Positions 22,297-33,246 of a stretch of DNA of 64,000 nucleotides are shown piece after piece (position 1 is the stretch's first letter; every line of letters begins with the position of its first letter). The stretch comes from Pythium myriotylum (taxonomy: Eukaryota > Oomycota > Peronosporomycetes > Pythiales > Pythiaceae). The notes beneath the pieces are model-generated. The model was not told the origin of the DNA. It did not search any database and saw nothing but the letters and a program-made list of their open reading frames with translations. Made by a program: the position numbers and the translations under genes. The DNA lies in the NCBI GenBank assembly GCA_023091665.1, contig JALJCQ010000011.1, positions 2,108,001 through 2,172,000 on the forward strand, read 5' to 3'.

Positions 22297-24173
22297 ATGA
22301 CGTCCTCTATGATGCGGCCTGGGGTAAGCCTGTCCATGGATTTGGGTACGATGGATGCAAGAGTGACGTATGCCCCGCAGAACTTCCGCCACGACATGCG
22401 TGGCGCAGGTGTTGTAGAAATCAGTATGGCCGAGTATCTACGGAGCAAACGCTCAATTCTAAAGAAGATTCGACGCCGGCTGATCATTCTCGGCATCTTC
22501 ATCGGCCTGACGTCACTCATTGCGCTCGTCCTAGGAGTGGTGAGCATCGTTGCGTTGTGATGAGTTGGCGAGTCCTGATCATGAACCCAAACGACGTGTA
22601 TAGGTTGTGGCTACTTCTCACTCCAAAGTGGCCAAATTCCACCGTGAATTCTTCCGCATCTCGCTCCGCGATCTCTACTTCGTGTACGGAGGCGTTGCTC
22701 TGCTCTTCAGCTTTCACGGCTTCTACATCGATGGTCACTGGAGCAAGATGCAGAAGGATGGCAACCGCTTGGTCTTGCACTTACGTCTGTACAGCCTACT
22801 GGGCCTCGGATCGTGCGTTGGCGGTGAGTTGGTGACGAACCTGCTCGCTTAAGATGCAGTGTTGACGTTTGAACGCTCTTGAAGCCTTGTGGCTAGGCTT
22901 TGGCACACTCAGCGCATTCGGGCTTGTCGATGTGCGAGAGATTGTTGACTCCCCGATGAACGCAATTTACTTAGCGACTCTGGTCACGCTTAGTGTGAGA
23001 GAGAGGGTCTCCTTTCTTTCCGAATGGAGATACTGACCGTTTCGCTTGTACACACCAGGTACACATCATAGTGACGCCGTGGCTCTTACGGACAGTACAC
23101 CGTAAAGCAAACCAGGCAGACGAGTATTTTGGCGCTGAGTTTGTCGACTCGGTCAAACGATCACAGCGCAGTGAAAGAAGCCCGCGGCAAGTGGATGATG
23201 ACGTCGAAGATGATGACGGCGAGGATAAGGGTGACGACGAGGGAGAGGATGAAGACAATGGTAACGATGACTCCGACGTGGAGTATCAAGATCGCCGCTC
23301 CGTGGTTCTTCCTGCAACATCGCCACACGGCTCTAGTTCAAAACGAGGTACAGCGTCAGCGAGAAGCCCCATGAAGAATCGTCATGCGTTCTACGGTCCT
23401 GATGGAAGCTCGCACGTCGCGCCGCACTCGATTCGCAAATCACCACCATCTCCTCGCGTAAAAGGTATCAGGCAGGAGGACGGCGTACAATCTCCCCGTC
23501 CTCGACTGTCGTCCCCTCGATCGAGTCGACCAAACGTAGCGGACTCAATCGAACCGATCTACGAAGCCACCCACCCAGTGGGTGTGCAAGAGAGCTACGC
23601 TGTCGCCCCAACGGCACCACCAGTGGACCACATCCCGTACGCATCGCCAGTTTTTGTGCTGGATCCGCAGCCACGTCTCCAGGCCGTCGACTTTTGGCGG
23701 ATCTGGAAGATCTCGGAGACGACGTAGGTGGTTGGGTACCTTCTCATCGACAGGTGGACTGACTGTTAAATGGTGCCTCCTACTAGCGGTTCATTCTCGT
23801 GCCCGATAATCGACCCACCTCACCCGCACGATGTCCGGGCGCACTTGCAGTCGCAGGGCTTCCATGTCGTGGCCGTGGAGGCGACAGAGAGCGCGTTACA
23901 GGTCTACTTTTACGCATTCCAGTTGGGTTCGGACGTCTTCTTTGTCGGCGAGTTCGTGTTTCTCTTCGCGCGTCGTTTTTTCCAGGCCACCTTCAAGTGC
24001 AAGGTGCGTGCAACGCCACGATCGCGGGATCGTGTTGGATTCCGGCGAGCAGCTCTTTGTTTTCGTCGCATGGCTGACGCGCCGCACGCCATGTACACAA
24101 ACAGATTCACGATGTGGCGCCCGATTTCGTCGCCCGCTTCCAGCTCCAAGAGCTCCGCGCGCTCGCGTCGTAG
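22297..24173 (+). CDS. Unidentified four-helix membrane protein with acidic linker and C-terminal globular domain
   Basis: Six exons, 22297-22539, 22604-22823, 22885-22994, 23059-23723, 23787-24003 and 24105-24173, keep one frame for 507 residues. The N terminus is short and cytosolic, then come four hydrophobic segments (LIILGIFIGLTSLIALVLGV; LYFVYGGVALLFSFHGFYI; LRLYSLLGLGSCVGGALWLGF; MNAIYLATLVTLSVHIIV), tetraspanin-like in number but without the CCG motif. A long acidic and then Ser/Pro-rich linker follows (DDDVEDDDGEDKGDDEGEDE). The C-terminal 120 residues look folded (CPIIDPPHPHDVRAHLQSQG, VYFYAFQLGSDVFFVGEFVF, FFQATFKCK). No family recognised. The AAG acceptor before 22885 is weak, and the last exon (22 residues) is the least certain, so the gene could continue into the stretch to 25.8 kb. 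Confidence 0.55.
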
Positions 24174-25801
24174 CCGGGGCAGCGAGCAGCTCTCGATCCG
24201 TGCACTGGACGCCTTGCGAGTACCACCAAAACGACGGAAAGTCGCCAGACGCGACGCGCAAGGGGCGCGACAGCAGAGTGGCATCGTGTCCTGGTGGCCC
24301 CAATGTTGTGTCGGTTCGGTATCAGCTTGTAGAGGTGATCTTAAGTGAGCCATATGGCTTGTGACAGGTTCCCCATCCATCTCTTGTTGTCGTCGCGTCG
24401 TCGGGCTGTCACAACGCGACAACCTCGCGGCCCTTTGTGTGAAGTGGTGGCGGACAGCATTGACCAGGGCGCTGGCCCGACTGCAGGACGTCGTGGGTGC
24501 GTCGCGGCATGCGCCAGCACGCGTGTCACTGGTGGCGCCAGTCTGATTTCGCCTTGGACTCGGCCGCGTCACCATCTGCCCGAGCAGCTCCTCGAGCTCA
24601 TGTAGGTACCGACGACGACCCGCCGCTCGAGCCCGCCTTTCTCGTCGAGCGAAGACGCCTGACGGCGAGCCGTAAGCGCCTACAAGTACTCAATGGCATG
24701 ATTTTCTCGCTGGCGTGGACGCCAGAGCCAGGACGGTCGCCGTGTCGCGGTCCAAAGTGGTGGACAGTTTATGGGTGGACTCTGGGTTCTCGTGGCGCTC
24801 CCGATCGCAAAGTCGTCACCGCGTCCAGTATTTCTCCGTTTACGCAGGAATAAAATCTGTGTTGGGGGCTCGGCGCCGCGGTGCCGCAGCAGGGGAAGGC
24901 CGGCGAGCTGCTGGACACACGGCGCTCGTGGTTCCAGCGCGGTTGTCGGGTCGCGTCCCACTCTCGAAAGTGTAGGTTTTGCCGAGCTCTCTCTCTCGCT
25001 CGTCGAGTCGCAGCGCCTCCGAGGAGCTCTTGCGCCGCCGAGAGCCACCTGTCAAACCGACTCACCATGGCGTGCTCGCCGTTGCGACCCAGTGCGCACC
25101 CATCGGCCTGCGCGTTCACGCGCGCGCGAAGGCCCCGGCAACACGCCGAGCGCTTTCCATCGATTCCGCGCTTGCTGCCCGCGGCGGCGCCTTTGCATTC
25201 CCTACGCACCGGGCCGTTACGGTCGTCAGCATCCATCGATCGAGAGATCCCGGATCTCCTAATAGTCGACGCCTGTATATCGCTTGCCCCCCATCATCGC
25301 CGATGCCCCTATCTTCCCTTGCCTTCCCTTTTCGGCGACCTCGCCATCTAGCTAAAGCCGGCATCACCTCACGCCGCGCCGCAAAGAGGCCGCCACGACG
25401 GTCTCAAGTCCGCGCCAACCGTCACGCGCTGGCTCGTCTTTTTGGCTAGACCTCCTCCCAGTCGCTCCAACAAGCAAGTCGCATTTTTTGAGGCCCGGGC
25501 AGAGAAGAGCCCATAGCTGCTCGCGGTGATTGGCTGACTCGGGGTCTGTAGCTGGTCAAGTGTAGCAACGCCCGAACGCAACGAGGCGACGCTCCGACTC
25601 GACACGACGCTTCTGCCGGCCGAGCACCGCCGGGTCTGGACTCCGGAGAGGGGGGCGCTGCTGTGTGTCCACACTCCATGACACTGGCGCGCTCCTCCCG
25701 AAGCGACCGGCGGAGGAAAGTTCATTCCGCAATTCGCCTTCCCCGCGTCACATCCACTTCCTCCTCCACTCCCACCCCCCTCCCCACACGCCAACTACAA
25801 C
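24174..25801. other. Unresolved GC-rich interval
   Basis: No long ATG frame carries a recognisable domain. Some short plus-strand stretches read like protein: HWTPCEYHQNDGKSPDATRK at about 24205-24265, SCPGGPNVVSVRYQLVEV further on, and DNLAALCVKWWRTALTRA near 24418. They may be exons of an extension of the upstream gene or of a separate gene with small exons. Joining them needs unsupported splice choices, so no CDS is proposed. The last few hundred bases should contain the RWP-RK gene promoter. Confidence 0.35.
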
Positions 25802-26362
25802 ATGGACGCTACGCCACGTGACCGCGCCGGCAGCTCGGCTGTTGACTTTGAAGTCTCGGAGCTCCAGAAGTACTACCACCTCCCGCTCCGCGAGGCCGCG
25901 CGCCGCCTCGGCACCTGCGAGGCCGTGATCAAGCGCGTCTGCCGCAAGCGCCAGATCGCGCGCTGGCCCTACCGCCAGGTCTCGGCCAAGCTTGTCAAGA
26001 TCCAGCAGCTCTGCAAGTTCCTCGTGCACATCCCAGAGGGCGACCAGGCGCAGCGCATCCGCCTGCGCATCAAGCAGCTCACGGACGAGTACCTCGAGAT
26101 CGTCGGCGGCCACGTGCCGAGCGACCTCCAGTGCACGGCCTCGGACGCCGCGCTCGTCATCCCGCAGGTCACGAGCCCGATGGACCCGGCGATGCTGGAC
26201 CAGTTCGACAACGATGTGGAGATGGAAGACTCGTCGAGCGGCGACGACCAGGACGACGAAGGCGGACGCCCCTCGGACATCTCGGCCTACTCGCTGCGAT
26301 TCATCCTGTCGGATGCATCGATCCTCGACATGGAGAGTGGCTGCCACCTCGCAACCCACTAA
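25802..26362 (+). CDS. RWP-RK domain protein
   Basis: A single exon of 186 residues from the ATG at 25802. Residues about 17-60 match the RWP-RK DNA-binding motif: KYYHLPLREAARRLGTCEAV, IKRVCRKRQIARWPYRQ. The conserved Cys, the RWPYR core and the helix-turn-helix spacing are present. RWP-RK proteins are transcription factors; in plants and algae they act in nitrate response and germline or sex determination, and oomycetes carry several uncharacterised members. The centre is an amphipathic helix (DQAQRIRLRIKQLTDEYLEI), possibly for dimerisation. The C terminus has an acidic stretch (VEMEDSSSGDDQDDEGG) that could act as an activation region (inference). It is short for the family. Confidence 0.8.
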   Translation: MDATPRDRAGSSAVDFEVSELQKYYHLPLREAARRLGTCEAVIKRVCRKRQIARWPYRQVSAKLVKIQQLCKFLVHIPEGDQAQRIRLRIKQLTDEYLEIVGGHVPSDLQCTASDAALVIPQVTSPMDPAMLDQFDNDVEMEDSSSGDDQDDEGGRPSDISAYSLRFILSDASILDMESGCHLATH

Positions 26363-26967
26363 GATGGGTACTTCCGCACACGCACACACATCAGAACACA
26401 CAACACACACCGCCCAGCCGCGGCCATGACTCTCCGCAATGTCTCCCAGCCGGCAAAGCGACCACCCATATAGACTTGCATATATTATACTGCATGATAG
26501 AGCTGCATATCTTCCGACTACGATAGAAGCCATCGGCATAGAGGCCATGTAACAAGGACCGCGCGAGTAGTTGAGACCCCCTAATGAGACCAACGAGAAA
26601 AGTTTTGGGACGTGTCTGTGAACTCATCTCCCTTTCGCGGATCTTCTTCGCTGGGAAATTTGCCATCTTCCTCGTCCGCTTGACACAAAGGGTGCGCCGT
26701 TTGACGGGAAGACGAGCCACGCGGGTTGAAGCTTGGATCTGAGTTCTCCACCTCTCATCCATAACGCCGCGTCATGGATAAAGCAAGCGGGAGGAGATTG
26801 ACCTCCCCCTGGCGCACGTTGAAGCCCACCGAATCCTTTTTCGTTGGGTCTGAACCCTCACACAGATACGTTACAATCCAGCGACACGGAAAGATCGCGG
26901 CATGAGAAACCTCCGGCACATCCCCGTTTCCGTTCCTCGCATTCACGCGACGGCTACATTTCTCTCG
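26363..26967. other. Intergenic interval
   Basis: About 600 bp of lower-GC sequence between the RWP-RK stop and the ArgRS-A stop. No coding or repeat structure was recognised beyond an (AC)-rich run at about 26379-26410. Confidence 0.4.
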
Positions 26968-28755
26968 TCAGATCTGATCGAGTGGCTCCATGCCCAGCAG
27001 CGAGAAGCACTTGCGCATGACCGTGCACGTCGCTGTACAGAGCAGCAAGCGGCTACTCTGCTCCTCGCTCCCGATCACGCGGCAGGTCGTCACGAAAGTC
27101 TGCACCTTCTCCGCCAGCGTGTACAGGTAGCTGCACAGACGGTTCGAGTTCAGGTCGCGGTCCACAAACAAGATCGTATCCGGAAGCTGCAGAAGCTCCA
27201 GCGCCAGCGCCGTCTCTGTCGCATGCCTCGGATTGAGCAACGTCTCAGCAAGATCGACCAACGGAGCCATGTCGACGCCCGACTTGCGGATGATCGAGCA
27301 CAGCCGAGCGTACGCGAACATGAGGTACACTGCCGTGTCCCCAGTAGTCGACAGCATACGGTCGAAACTAAAGATATAGCTCGACGTCGGACTCTGGCGA
27401 AGATCAAAGTACTTGACGGCGCCGTAGCCGATGCGCTCCGCTGCGTAGTCGACCTGGTCCAGCGGCAGACTGGTCTGACCAGCCTCGATTCGAGCCAGAA
27501 GCTGCTCCTTCATTCGGACCTTCGCCTCGTCCAGTAAATCCACTAGACGTACGGTCTCGCCGGACCGCGTCTTGAAACGTTTACCAGACTCGTCGTTGAC
27601 CGTACCGAAACCCACGTGGTCGACACGGTGGACCGACGGATCATAGATACCGGACAACTTGCCCACCTCGAACAGAAGCTTGAAGTGGTCGTTCTGAGAA
27701 AAGTCCGTGTAGTACAGCAAGCGGTCCGCCTTGATCTCGTGTAGGCGGTACCACAGCGCGGCGATATCCGTCGTGCCGTACAGGTACGACCCGTCGCTCT
27801 TCACCAGAATGAACGGCTGCTTCACCTTCTCCGTGAACACCACCAGCGCGCCGTTGCTCGTCGTCGTCAGACCCTTCGCCTTGACCTTCTCGATCACGCT
27901 CGGGATGATCGGGTTGTAGAACGACTCGCCCATCTCTTTCAGGCTCACACCCAGGCGGTCGTACACCTTCTGGAACTCCTTGCGACTGATCTCGCACAGC
28001 GTCGTCCACACCTTGCGCGACTGCGGGTCGCCCGACTGCAGCAGCACCACCTGCTGCTTCGATCGCTTGTGGAACTCCTCGTCGTTGTCGAAACGCTCCT
28101 TCGCCGCCTTGTACAGCTTCGTCAGATCCGTCACGTTCGGCATCTCCGACTCCCACTCCGGGTACGCGTCCATGAGGTGCGAGATGAGCATACCGAACTG
28201 CGTTCCCCAGTCGCCGACGTGGTTGATACGCACGACCTCGTGGCCCTGGAACTCGAGGATGCGGCACATCGTGTCACCGATAATCGTCGAGCGGAGGTTA
28301 CCGACATGCATGTCCTTGGCGATGTTGGGCGATGAGAAGTCAACAACGATCTTGACCGGCTTGACCGGACTCGGGAACACGCCCTTCTTCAGCACGTTGC
28401 TCAGACGCGTCTTCACGAACTTCTCGCTCAAGAACACGTTGATGAAGCCGGCACCGGCAATACTGATGCGCTCGAGCATATCGTTCTCCGGGATCGCGTC
28501 GATGATGGCCGTGGCCACATCGCGAGGCGACTTGGCCGGCGTCGCCGTGCTCTTGAGCGCCGTGAAGATGTTCATGGCCGAGTTGCACTGGTAGTCGCCG
28601 AACTTGGCGTTCTTGGTGTTGGTGCGCGTGACCTCGACGGCCGGGAGCGAGACGCCAGGGAACGCGGCGGCGATGGCCTCGGCGAAGATCATCTCGATGA
28701 TCGAGAGCACGTTGTGGGACGTGAGACCTGCAAGGATGTCGGAAGAGAGCTGCAT
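26968..28755 (-). CDS. Arginyl-tRNA synthetase, short copy (ArgRS-A)
   Basis: 595 residues from the ATG at 28755. Domains: ArgRS N-terminal (Add1-like) domain about 15-125, class I catalytic core from VVDFSSPNIAKDMHVGN on, and C-terminal DALR anticodon-binding domain ending EPLDQI. It attaches arginine to tRNA-Arg using ATP. The HIGH signature reads HVGN, not HVGH as in the second copy. The KMSKS-equivalent loop (KRFKTRSGETVRL) is intact. It lacks the GST-like extension of copy B. The frame stays open upstream of the ATG and reads basic, Ser/Leu-rich sequence without acids (RSLLLNRIAHSTTRRLHQKT), like a mitochondrial presequence, back to a TAG at about 28858 that could be a splice acceptor. 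Inferred: organellar isoform with an unseen first exon. Most of 27276-28723 is nearly identical to copy B. Confidence 0.82.
   Translation of the reverse strand: MQLSSDILAGLTSHNVLSIIEMIFAEAIAAAFPGVSLPAVEVTRTNTKNAKFGDYQCNSAMNIFTALKSTATPAKSPRDVATAIIDAIPENDMLERISIAGAGFINVFLSEKFVKTRLSNVLKKGVFPSPVKPVKIVVDFSSPNIAKDMHVGNLRSTIIGDTMCRILEFQGHEVVRINHVGDWGTQFGMLISHLMDAYPEWESEMPNVTDLTKLYKAAKERFDNDEEFHKRSKQQVVLLQSGDPQSRKVWTTLCEISRKEFQKVYDRLGVSLKEMGESFYNPIIPSVIEKVKAKGLTTTSNGALVVFTEKVKQPFILVKSDGSYLYGTTDIAALWYRLHEIKADRLLYYTDFSQNDHFKLLFEVGKLSGIYDPSVHRVDHVGFGTVNDESGKRFKTRSGETVRLVDLLDEAKVRMKEQLLARIEAGQTSLPLDQVDYAAERIGYGAVKYFDLRQSPTSSYIFSFDRMLSTTGDTAVYLMFAYARLCSIIRKSGVDMAPLVDLAETLLNPRHATETALALELLQLPDTILFVDRDLNSNRLCSYLYTLAEKVQTFVTTCRVIGSEEQSSRLLLCTATCTVMRKCFSLLGMEPLDQI
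27276..28723. repeat. Near-identical duplicated tract, copy A
   Basis: Matches 33555-35002 at a constant offset of 6279 with no indel seen. Long stretches (27584-28295, 28316-28723) show no difference by eye. Differences are concentrated at 27529-27583 (about 16) and 28296-28315 (5). Identity stops abruptly after 28723. Confidence 0.85.
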
Positions 28756-31127
28756 TGTCTTTTGGTGAAGTCTGCGAGTTGTAGAGTGAGCTATGCGATT
28801 GAGTAGCAGCGACCTGGGCAATCGAGGCGATTTGGAGACGTTGGAGAGGGAACTCGCTGCCTACCACAAGAACAGGCACGGAGTCGACCTCTAGTAGTTA
28901 AAACAGGTTCACCAGCAGAACGAATTCAGTTGCAGACACCGTGGCGTCCTTGGCGGTGAAGGGCGTTCGTGGAAATTTCTTGTGTCCACGACTGAAATCT
29001 CATGTTTACGATGATCACGAACACAGGAACGACCTTATTCCACCAATCAACGACACCACAGAATGCTTCTGCAACCCTATCGAACACCTCATTGACCCAG
29101 TGACCGACCGAGTCTTGAAAGTCTCGACTAAAAGGTACTTTCAAAAAGTTCGCTTAACAGAACACCGTCCGACCTCCTGTGTTCTTTCGGGTGACGTATT
29201 AGACATGCCAAGTCCACATCTGCAAGGACATTCTAAACTCACAAAACCCAGCACCTCTTCTTGAACGAGGGTGATCAAGTTGATCACCGTTGATCACTGA
29301 TCAACGTTAGCAGTAGTGGATTTAGATGGACCTTTTGTATTGGTCGCTACTGTCCTCCTCACGCATAACCACGTCACTCAAGACCCAAAGAGATGGGCTG
29401 CAAGCGCCGTACTCTCCGCAAGTTGAATTACTGACGAACCTCGAAGAACGCTAGCTTGGTTCGGTCCGTCCAGCACACCACGAATAACTTGAATGCTCAC
29501 CACTCGCTTCACCTTCCGAGTGCTGCAACACCATGGCCATCTCAATCAAAAAAGAATGGAAGCACGCGCGGCCTTCCTTTTGCGTGCAAGCAGATTGAAG
29601 ATTGATTCACTCTCTAACTCCGACCTCTGGCGGTGCCAAGTGATTGAGTGGAGTTCCTTTATCCCCCACTTATCGAGAATTATAAACTTGACATAGTCAC
29701 AACACTTTGGCCCTGGGAATGGTCAAACATCAGGACGCAGCTCACACATGAATGCACGCTTTGCATTCACATGCGTTTCCATGGAGTTGGTAGCAATACG
29801 CCGGATAGTGACGACGAGGAGGAGGGATTCGATATCTATCACAACCTCAGTGTCGCCACCTGATTCCCACAACGCCGTGCAGAACTCTTCAACTCTCTCG
29901 GACGTCTTGTCAGGTTGCCGGCAAGTTGGTCTGGAACTCACAGCTTGGTACCTCAGACAAGATGAGCCTAGTAGCTCAAGCCATACTTGTACGCTGGAGT
30001 CGAAACGTGTTACACGCTTGAGTGTTTCGAGCTTCTCATAAGTGACGGAGTCCTCGTGGACCAATGAGCTCGTCGTTGCTGTACACGGGGCAGTTGATGT
30101 CAAGAGGGAATGAGATAGGCGGTCCGCAGCCACGTTCACTCAAGAATGCGCATTCGATTGTGGGTGTCTCTTCACTTGTGGAAGCTTTGCAGTTGTGTGC
30201 TGTCTTGACGGTGAGGGTCTTTGGTTCGGGATGCCCATAGGATGGAATATCTACTTGGATTCAGTGTACATGTAAACTTTGCCAAAGTAAACAACTCACA
30301 TTGCAGCGGTTTTCGGATCACCATCATCCAAAGGACCCTGTGGCGTGGGATTATGCGTAGCTATCTTGTACACTGCACCTCCTGTTCTAGTCGACAGTGT
30401 GCGTGAGGTAGCATCTATTGGCGAATCGTAGCTTTCGAAGGACCAATTCTAGGCGTCTAAAGGTCCGCGTAGTGAAAATCATGATGGCCTGACCAGGAAG
30501 AGCTCTTCTCATCCAGTATCCGATATGGTTTAAACCAGAGCTGAGATTGTCAAGAAATGGGAACTTTGACGCCAATACAACGAACAGCCCCGTTCAAGTG
30601 AAATTCGGGAGATTGCAGACCTCTCTGTCGTAGCCAAGGAGGTTTACAGGCAAAAGAGTGGGTAGAACTCAAGTGTCCTGTACCGGTCGAATCAAGTCTC
30701 CTAGTTCCAACTCCAGCTCGATTGTCACCGTTTGTCTCCAAACATCGAAGACTGAACCAGGCCATGTGGTCTTCGTCTCACTCAATGGGGGATGTGCTGG
30801 ACAACACAAGAGTGATGATTCAGTGCATCAAGATCAGTCGACGTCAGTTGCTCAGCTTGGACACTGACCATGCGCGTTGTCTGCGATCAAGCCACTTGGG
30901 GACAGTGATCTCTCCACTCACCACGTGCAGGCTCATCTCGGCGCAACCTGGTCGTCGAGGTTGCTCTACGTAAAACAAAGAAGCTGGCAATCTCCCGAGC
31001 TCCTCGCTTTCGCCCCCTTACGCCTTGAGGGCTCGAAGAGCCCGTCAGGCTGACCCATTCCCCGTCTGTAGTCATTCTCGGATTTACTCCACCGCGAACA
31101 AGCCACCCAGAACGAGAACCGCCCAAG
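28756..31127. other. Gene-poor interval between ArgRS-A and the broken BT1 transporter
   Basis: 2.4 kb of lower-GC sequence with only short conflicting frames. Minus-strand fragments (for example DSVGHWVNEVFDRVAEAF near 29050-29120 and FHLNGAVRCIGVKVPIS near 30550-30605) look like interrupted protein-coding remnants, possibly transposase-like, but no family can be named. It may hold an upstream exon for ArgRS-A. A tight pair of palindromes lies at 29270-29306. Confidence 0.4.
29270..29306. repeat. Two abutting perfect palindromes built on TGATCA
   Basis: Palindrome 1: arms 29270-29278 and 29280-29288. Palindrome 2: arms 29288-29296 and 29298-29306. Each has one central base and 9-nt arms, and they share base 29288. 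TGATCA occurs in three of the four arms and as TGATCAC elsewhere. It is the same layout as the hairpin cluster near 18.5 kb. It could be a dimeric protein site or a chance cluster. Confidence 0.7.
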
Positions 31128-32812
31128 ATGACTCCGCCTATCCCGCGACTCGAAGTCGCGGAGCGCTTGTCGTACATCTCGTCCGTGTCCAAGAAGGCTG
31201 GCGGCTACACGGAAGCCAAGACCCCGCAGGAGCTCGAAGGAGGAGCACTGCGCGCCGGTGGCCGCCCCAATATCTGGACGCGCGAATACATCGGCCTCGC
31301 GTTCCAGTACATGGCCGTCGGCCTGGTGTACGGCACGCTGCCGGCTACAGTGTACCCGCTACTGCAGCAGTACCTCAACATGGAAGGCACGCAGATCCTC
31401 TCGGCTAAGGTGCTGGTCACGCTTCCTTGGTCTTTCAAGGCCTTCTACGGCATCCTCTCGGACTGTCTCCCGATCTACGGCTACCGACGCCGCCCGTTCA
31501 TGACTGTTGGCTGGCTACTCTGTGTAGTCTCGCTGTTGATAATGGCGACCTCGAAAGTCGGTAAGCCGTACTACGTCGATCCAGATCTTCGCAGCAAGCC
31601 AGTGGCCAACTTCACGGCTGAGGACTGGGCTACGGGCATCGACAAGGATGCGCCGGATCGTGGAGGCAAGTTCATCGTGCTCATGCTGTTGGCCGCGGTT
31701 GGATACCTCGGTGCAGACGTTGCTGCCGACGCTGTCGTGGTCGAACTGGCCCAGCGCGAACCAGAGGCTGTGCGTGGGAAGACACAGATCACGGTCTACA
31801 CGGTCCGCACAGTCTTCTAGGTGTTGGCTAACATCCTCACGGGCTTCTTCTTCAACGGCAAAGACTACGGTGGAGACTTCGACTGGTCGCTCTCGTTCCC
31901 GCAGGTCATGCTCATCCTCGCGGTGGCCACGGTCCCAGTGATCCCGGCCACCTGGATATACCTCAAGGAAGAAAAGTCTCCGCCCGTCCACTTCAGAAGC
32001 TATATTCACGAGTTGTGGGAGCTCATCCAGTCGCGTGCCATGTACCAGGTCATCGCTTACAAGTTCTTCTCGGGCATCTTCGAAAAGTTCACATACACTG
32101 CGTCGGCGCCCATGGCTTCGTACTGGGCCAAGGTCACACCGCTCAATGACTCGCTCTCGAACGTGCTCAGCTACGCGCTCTACGCAATCGTGCTCCATTC
32201 CATGGGCAGGTGGGGGCTCAACTGGAACTGGCGGTATCTCCATGCAATCACGATCATAGCCGTGACAATCATCGATGCCTCCACGACATTGCTCACGACT
32301 TGGAACGTCGAGCGTAGTCAGTGGTTCTGGCTCGGTCCGTCAATTCTCGAAAACTTACCATCAAGCATCAGCTTTATCGTCTCGTTGTACGTCGCTGTCG
32401 AACTCGCTGGCGAAGGCAACGAAGGAGCTGTCTATGGTTTGCTCTCGAGCGTCACGAACATGCCGTCCACGGTCGCTAGTACCATCACCAAGAACGTGGA
32501 CGCGCAGTTCGATGTCGGTTCCGCCTTTGTGAAGTCGGACACGAATCATGTTCGCTGGCAAGTGACCTACACGCTGATCATCGCGTACACCATCAACCTT
32601 AGCGGCCTACTCTGGCTGCCACTGCTACCCCCGCAGAAGAGAGAGACCCAGGAGCTCAAGGCCAAAGGCGGCAAGAACAAGATCCTCGGCGCCGTCACGA
32701 TTTGTACCTCTTGTTCTCGCTCGCGTGGTCGGTTATGATCAACATTATGTCCATCTACCCGAGCATCAAGTGCCTCAAGATCGTCGGCGGTACGGGGTGC
32801 CACAAGAAATGA
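31128..32812 (+). pseudogene. BT1/folate-biopterin-type transporter, broken
   Basis: From the ATG at 31128 the frame encodes a BT1-type (major facilitator) transporter: YIGLAFQYMAVGLVYGTLP, SFKAFYGILSDCLPIYGYRR, and the family stretch GYLGADVAADAVVVELAQRE. At 31818-31820 the codon is TAG in an otherwise continuous frame (TVRTVF, stop, VLANILTGFFF), consistent with CAG to TAG. The frame then runs on through more membrane helices to about 32690. There it needs a shift into another frame to reach the usual last helix and end (LLFSLAWSVMINIMSIYPS ... TGCHKK, TGA at 32810). BT1 proteins carry folates, pterins or S-adenosylmethionine. One nonsense codon plus one frameshift suggests a recent pseudogene. 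TTCTAG just before GTG looks like an acceptor, but no donor is needed upstream. Base-call errors are the main alternative. Confidence 0.72.
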
Positions 32813-33246
32813 GAGAGTCGTATCGTGAAGTCGTCATCGGATTATGTTGGGCACTCGGTTCATGTATATTGAAAGACCCTGGTTAGCCAGCCAGGTTGAC
32901 CCACGGTAAGAACAGGATTGCACCAGAGCTCCAGCTATTAGGGTACATTTATTGCGCTCAATAGACTTCATCTTCATCGTCATCGTGTATGTTGAAAGAA
33001 AAAAAAAGCACAAACATACTGATGTGCGTTCTCCTGTGTTGAGGCAAAAGGAGATCCACTGATCACATCGAAGAGACCTGTGTGTAGCCATTTGTTGCTT
33101 CAACTGTGGCGCACATCGCAGATTCGCACGTCGCAGATCACACTGACGAGTTCCGACATCCAAAACATACAAGTGGCAGGCGTGGATATGTAGTGGCGAG
33201 CTACCGAAATCGTAAGAACGGTCTGTATTCATTACTAAAAATCTCT
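32813..33246. other. Intergenic interval
   Basis: 434 bp between the transporter remnant and the ArgRS-B stop, AT-richer, with an A-rich run at about 33000. Nothing recognised. Confidence 0.4.

Noticed and set aside
26379..26410. (AC)-rich run as a regulatory or telomere-like repeat
   Set aside because: Short, imperfect dinucleotide sequence with no further structure.
31815..31822. TTCTAG/GTG as a true intron acceptor in the BT1 gene
   Set aside because: The protein is continuous across it (TVRTVF then VLANILTG), so no sequence needs removing; a nonsense change explains it better.
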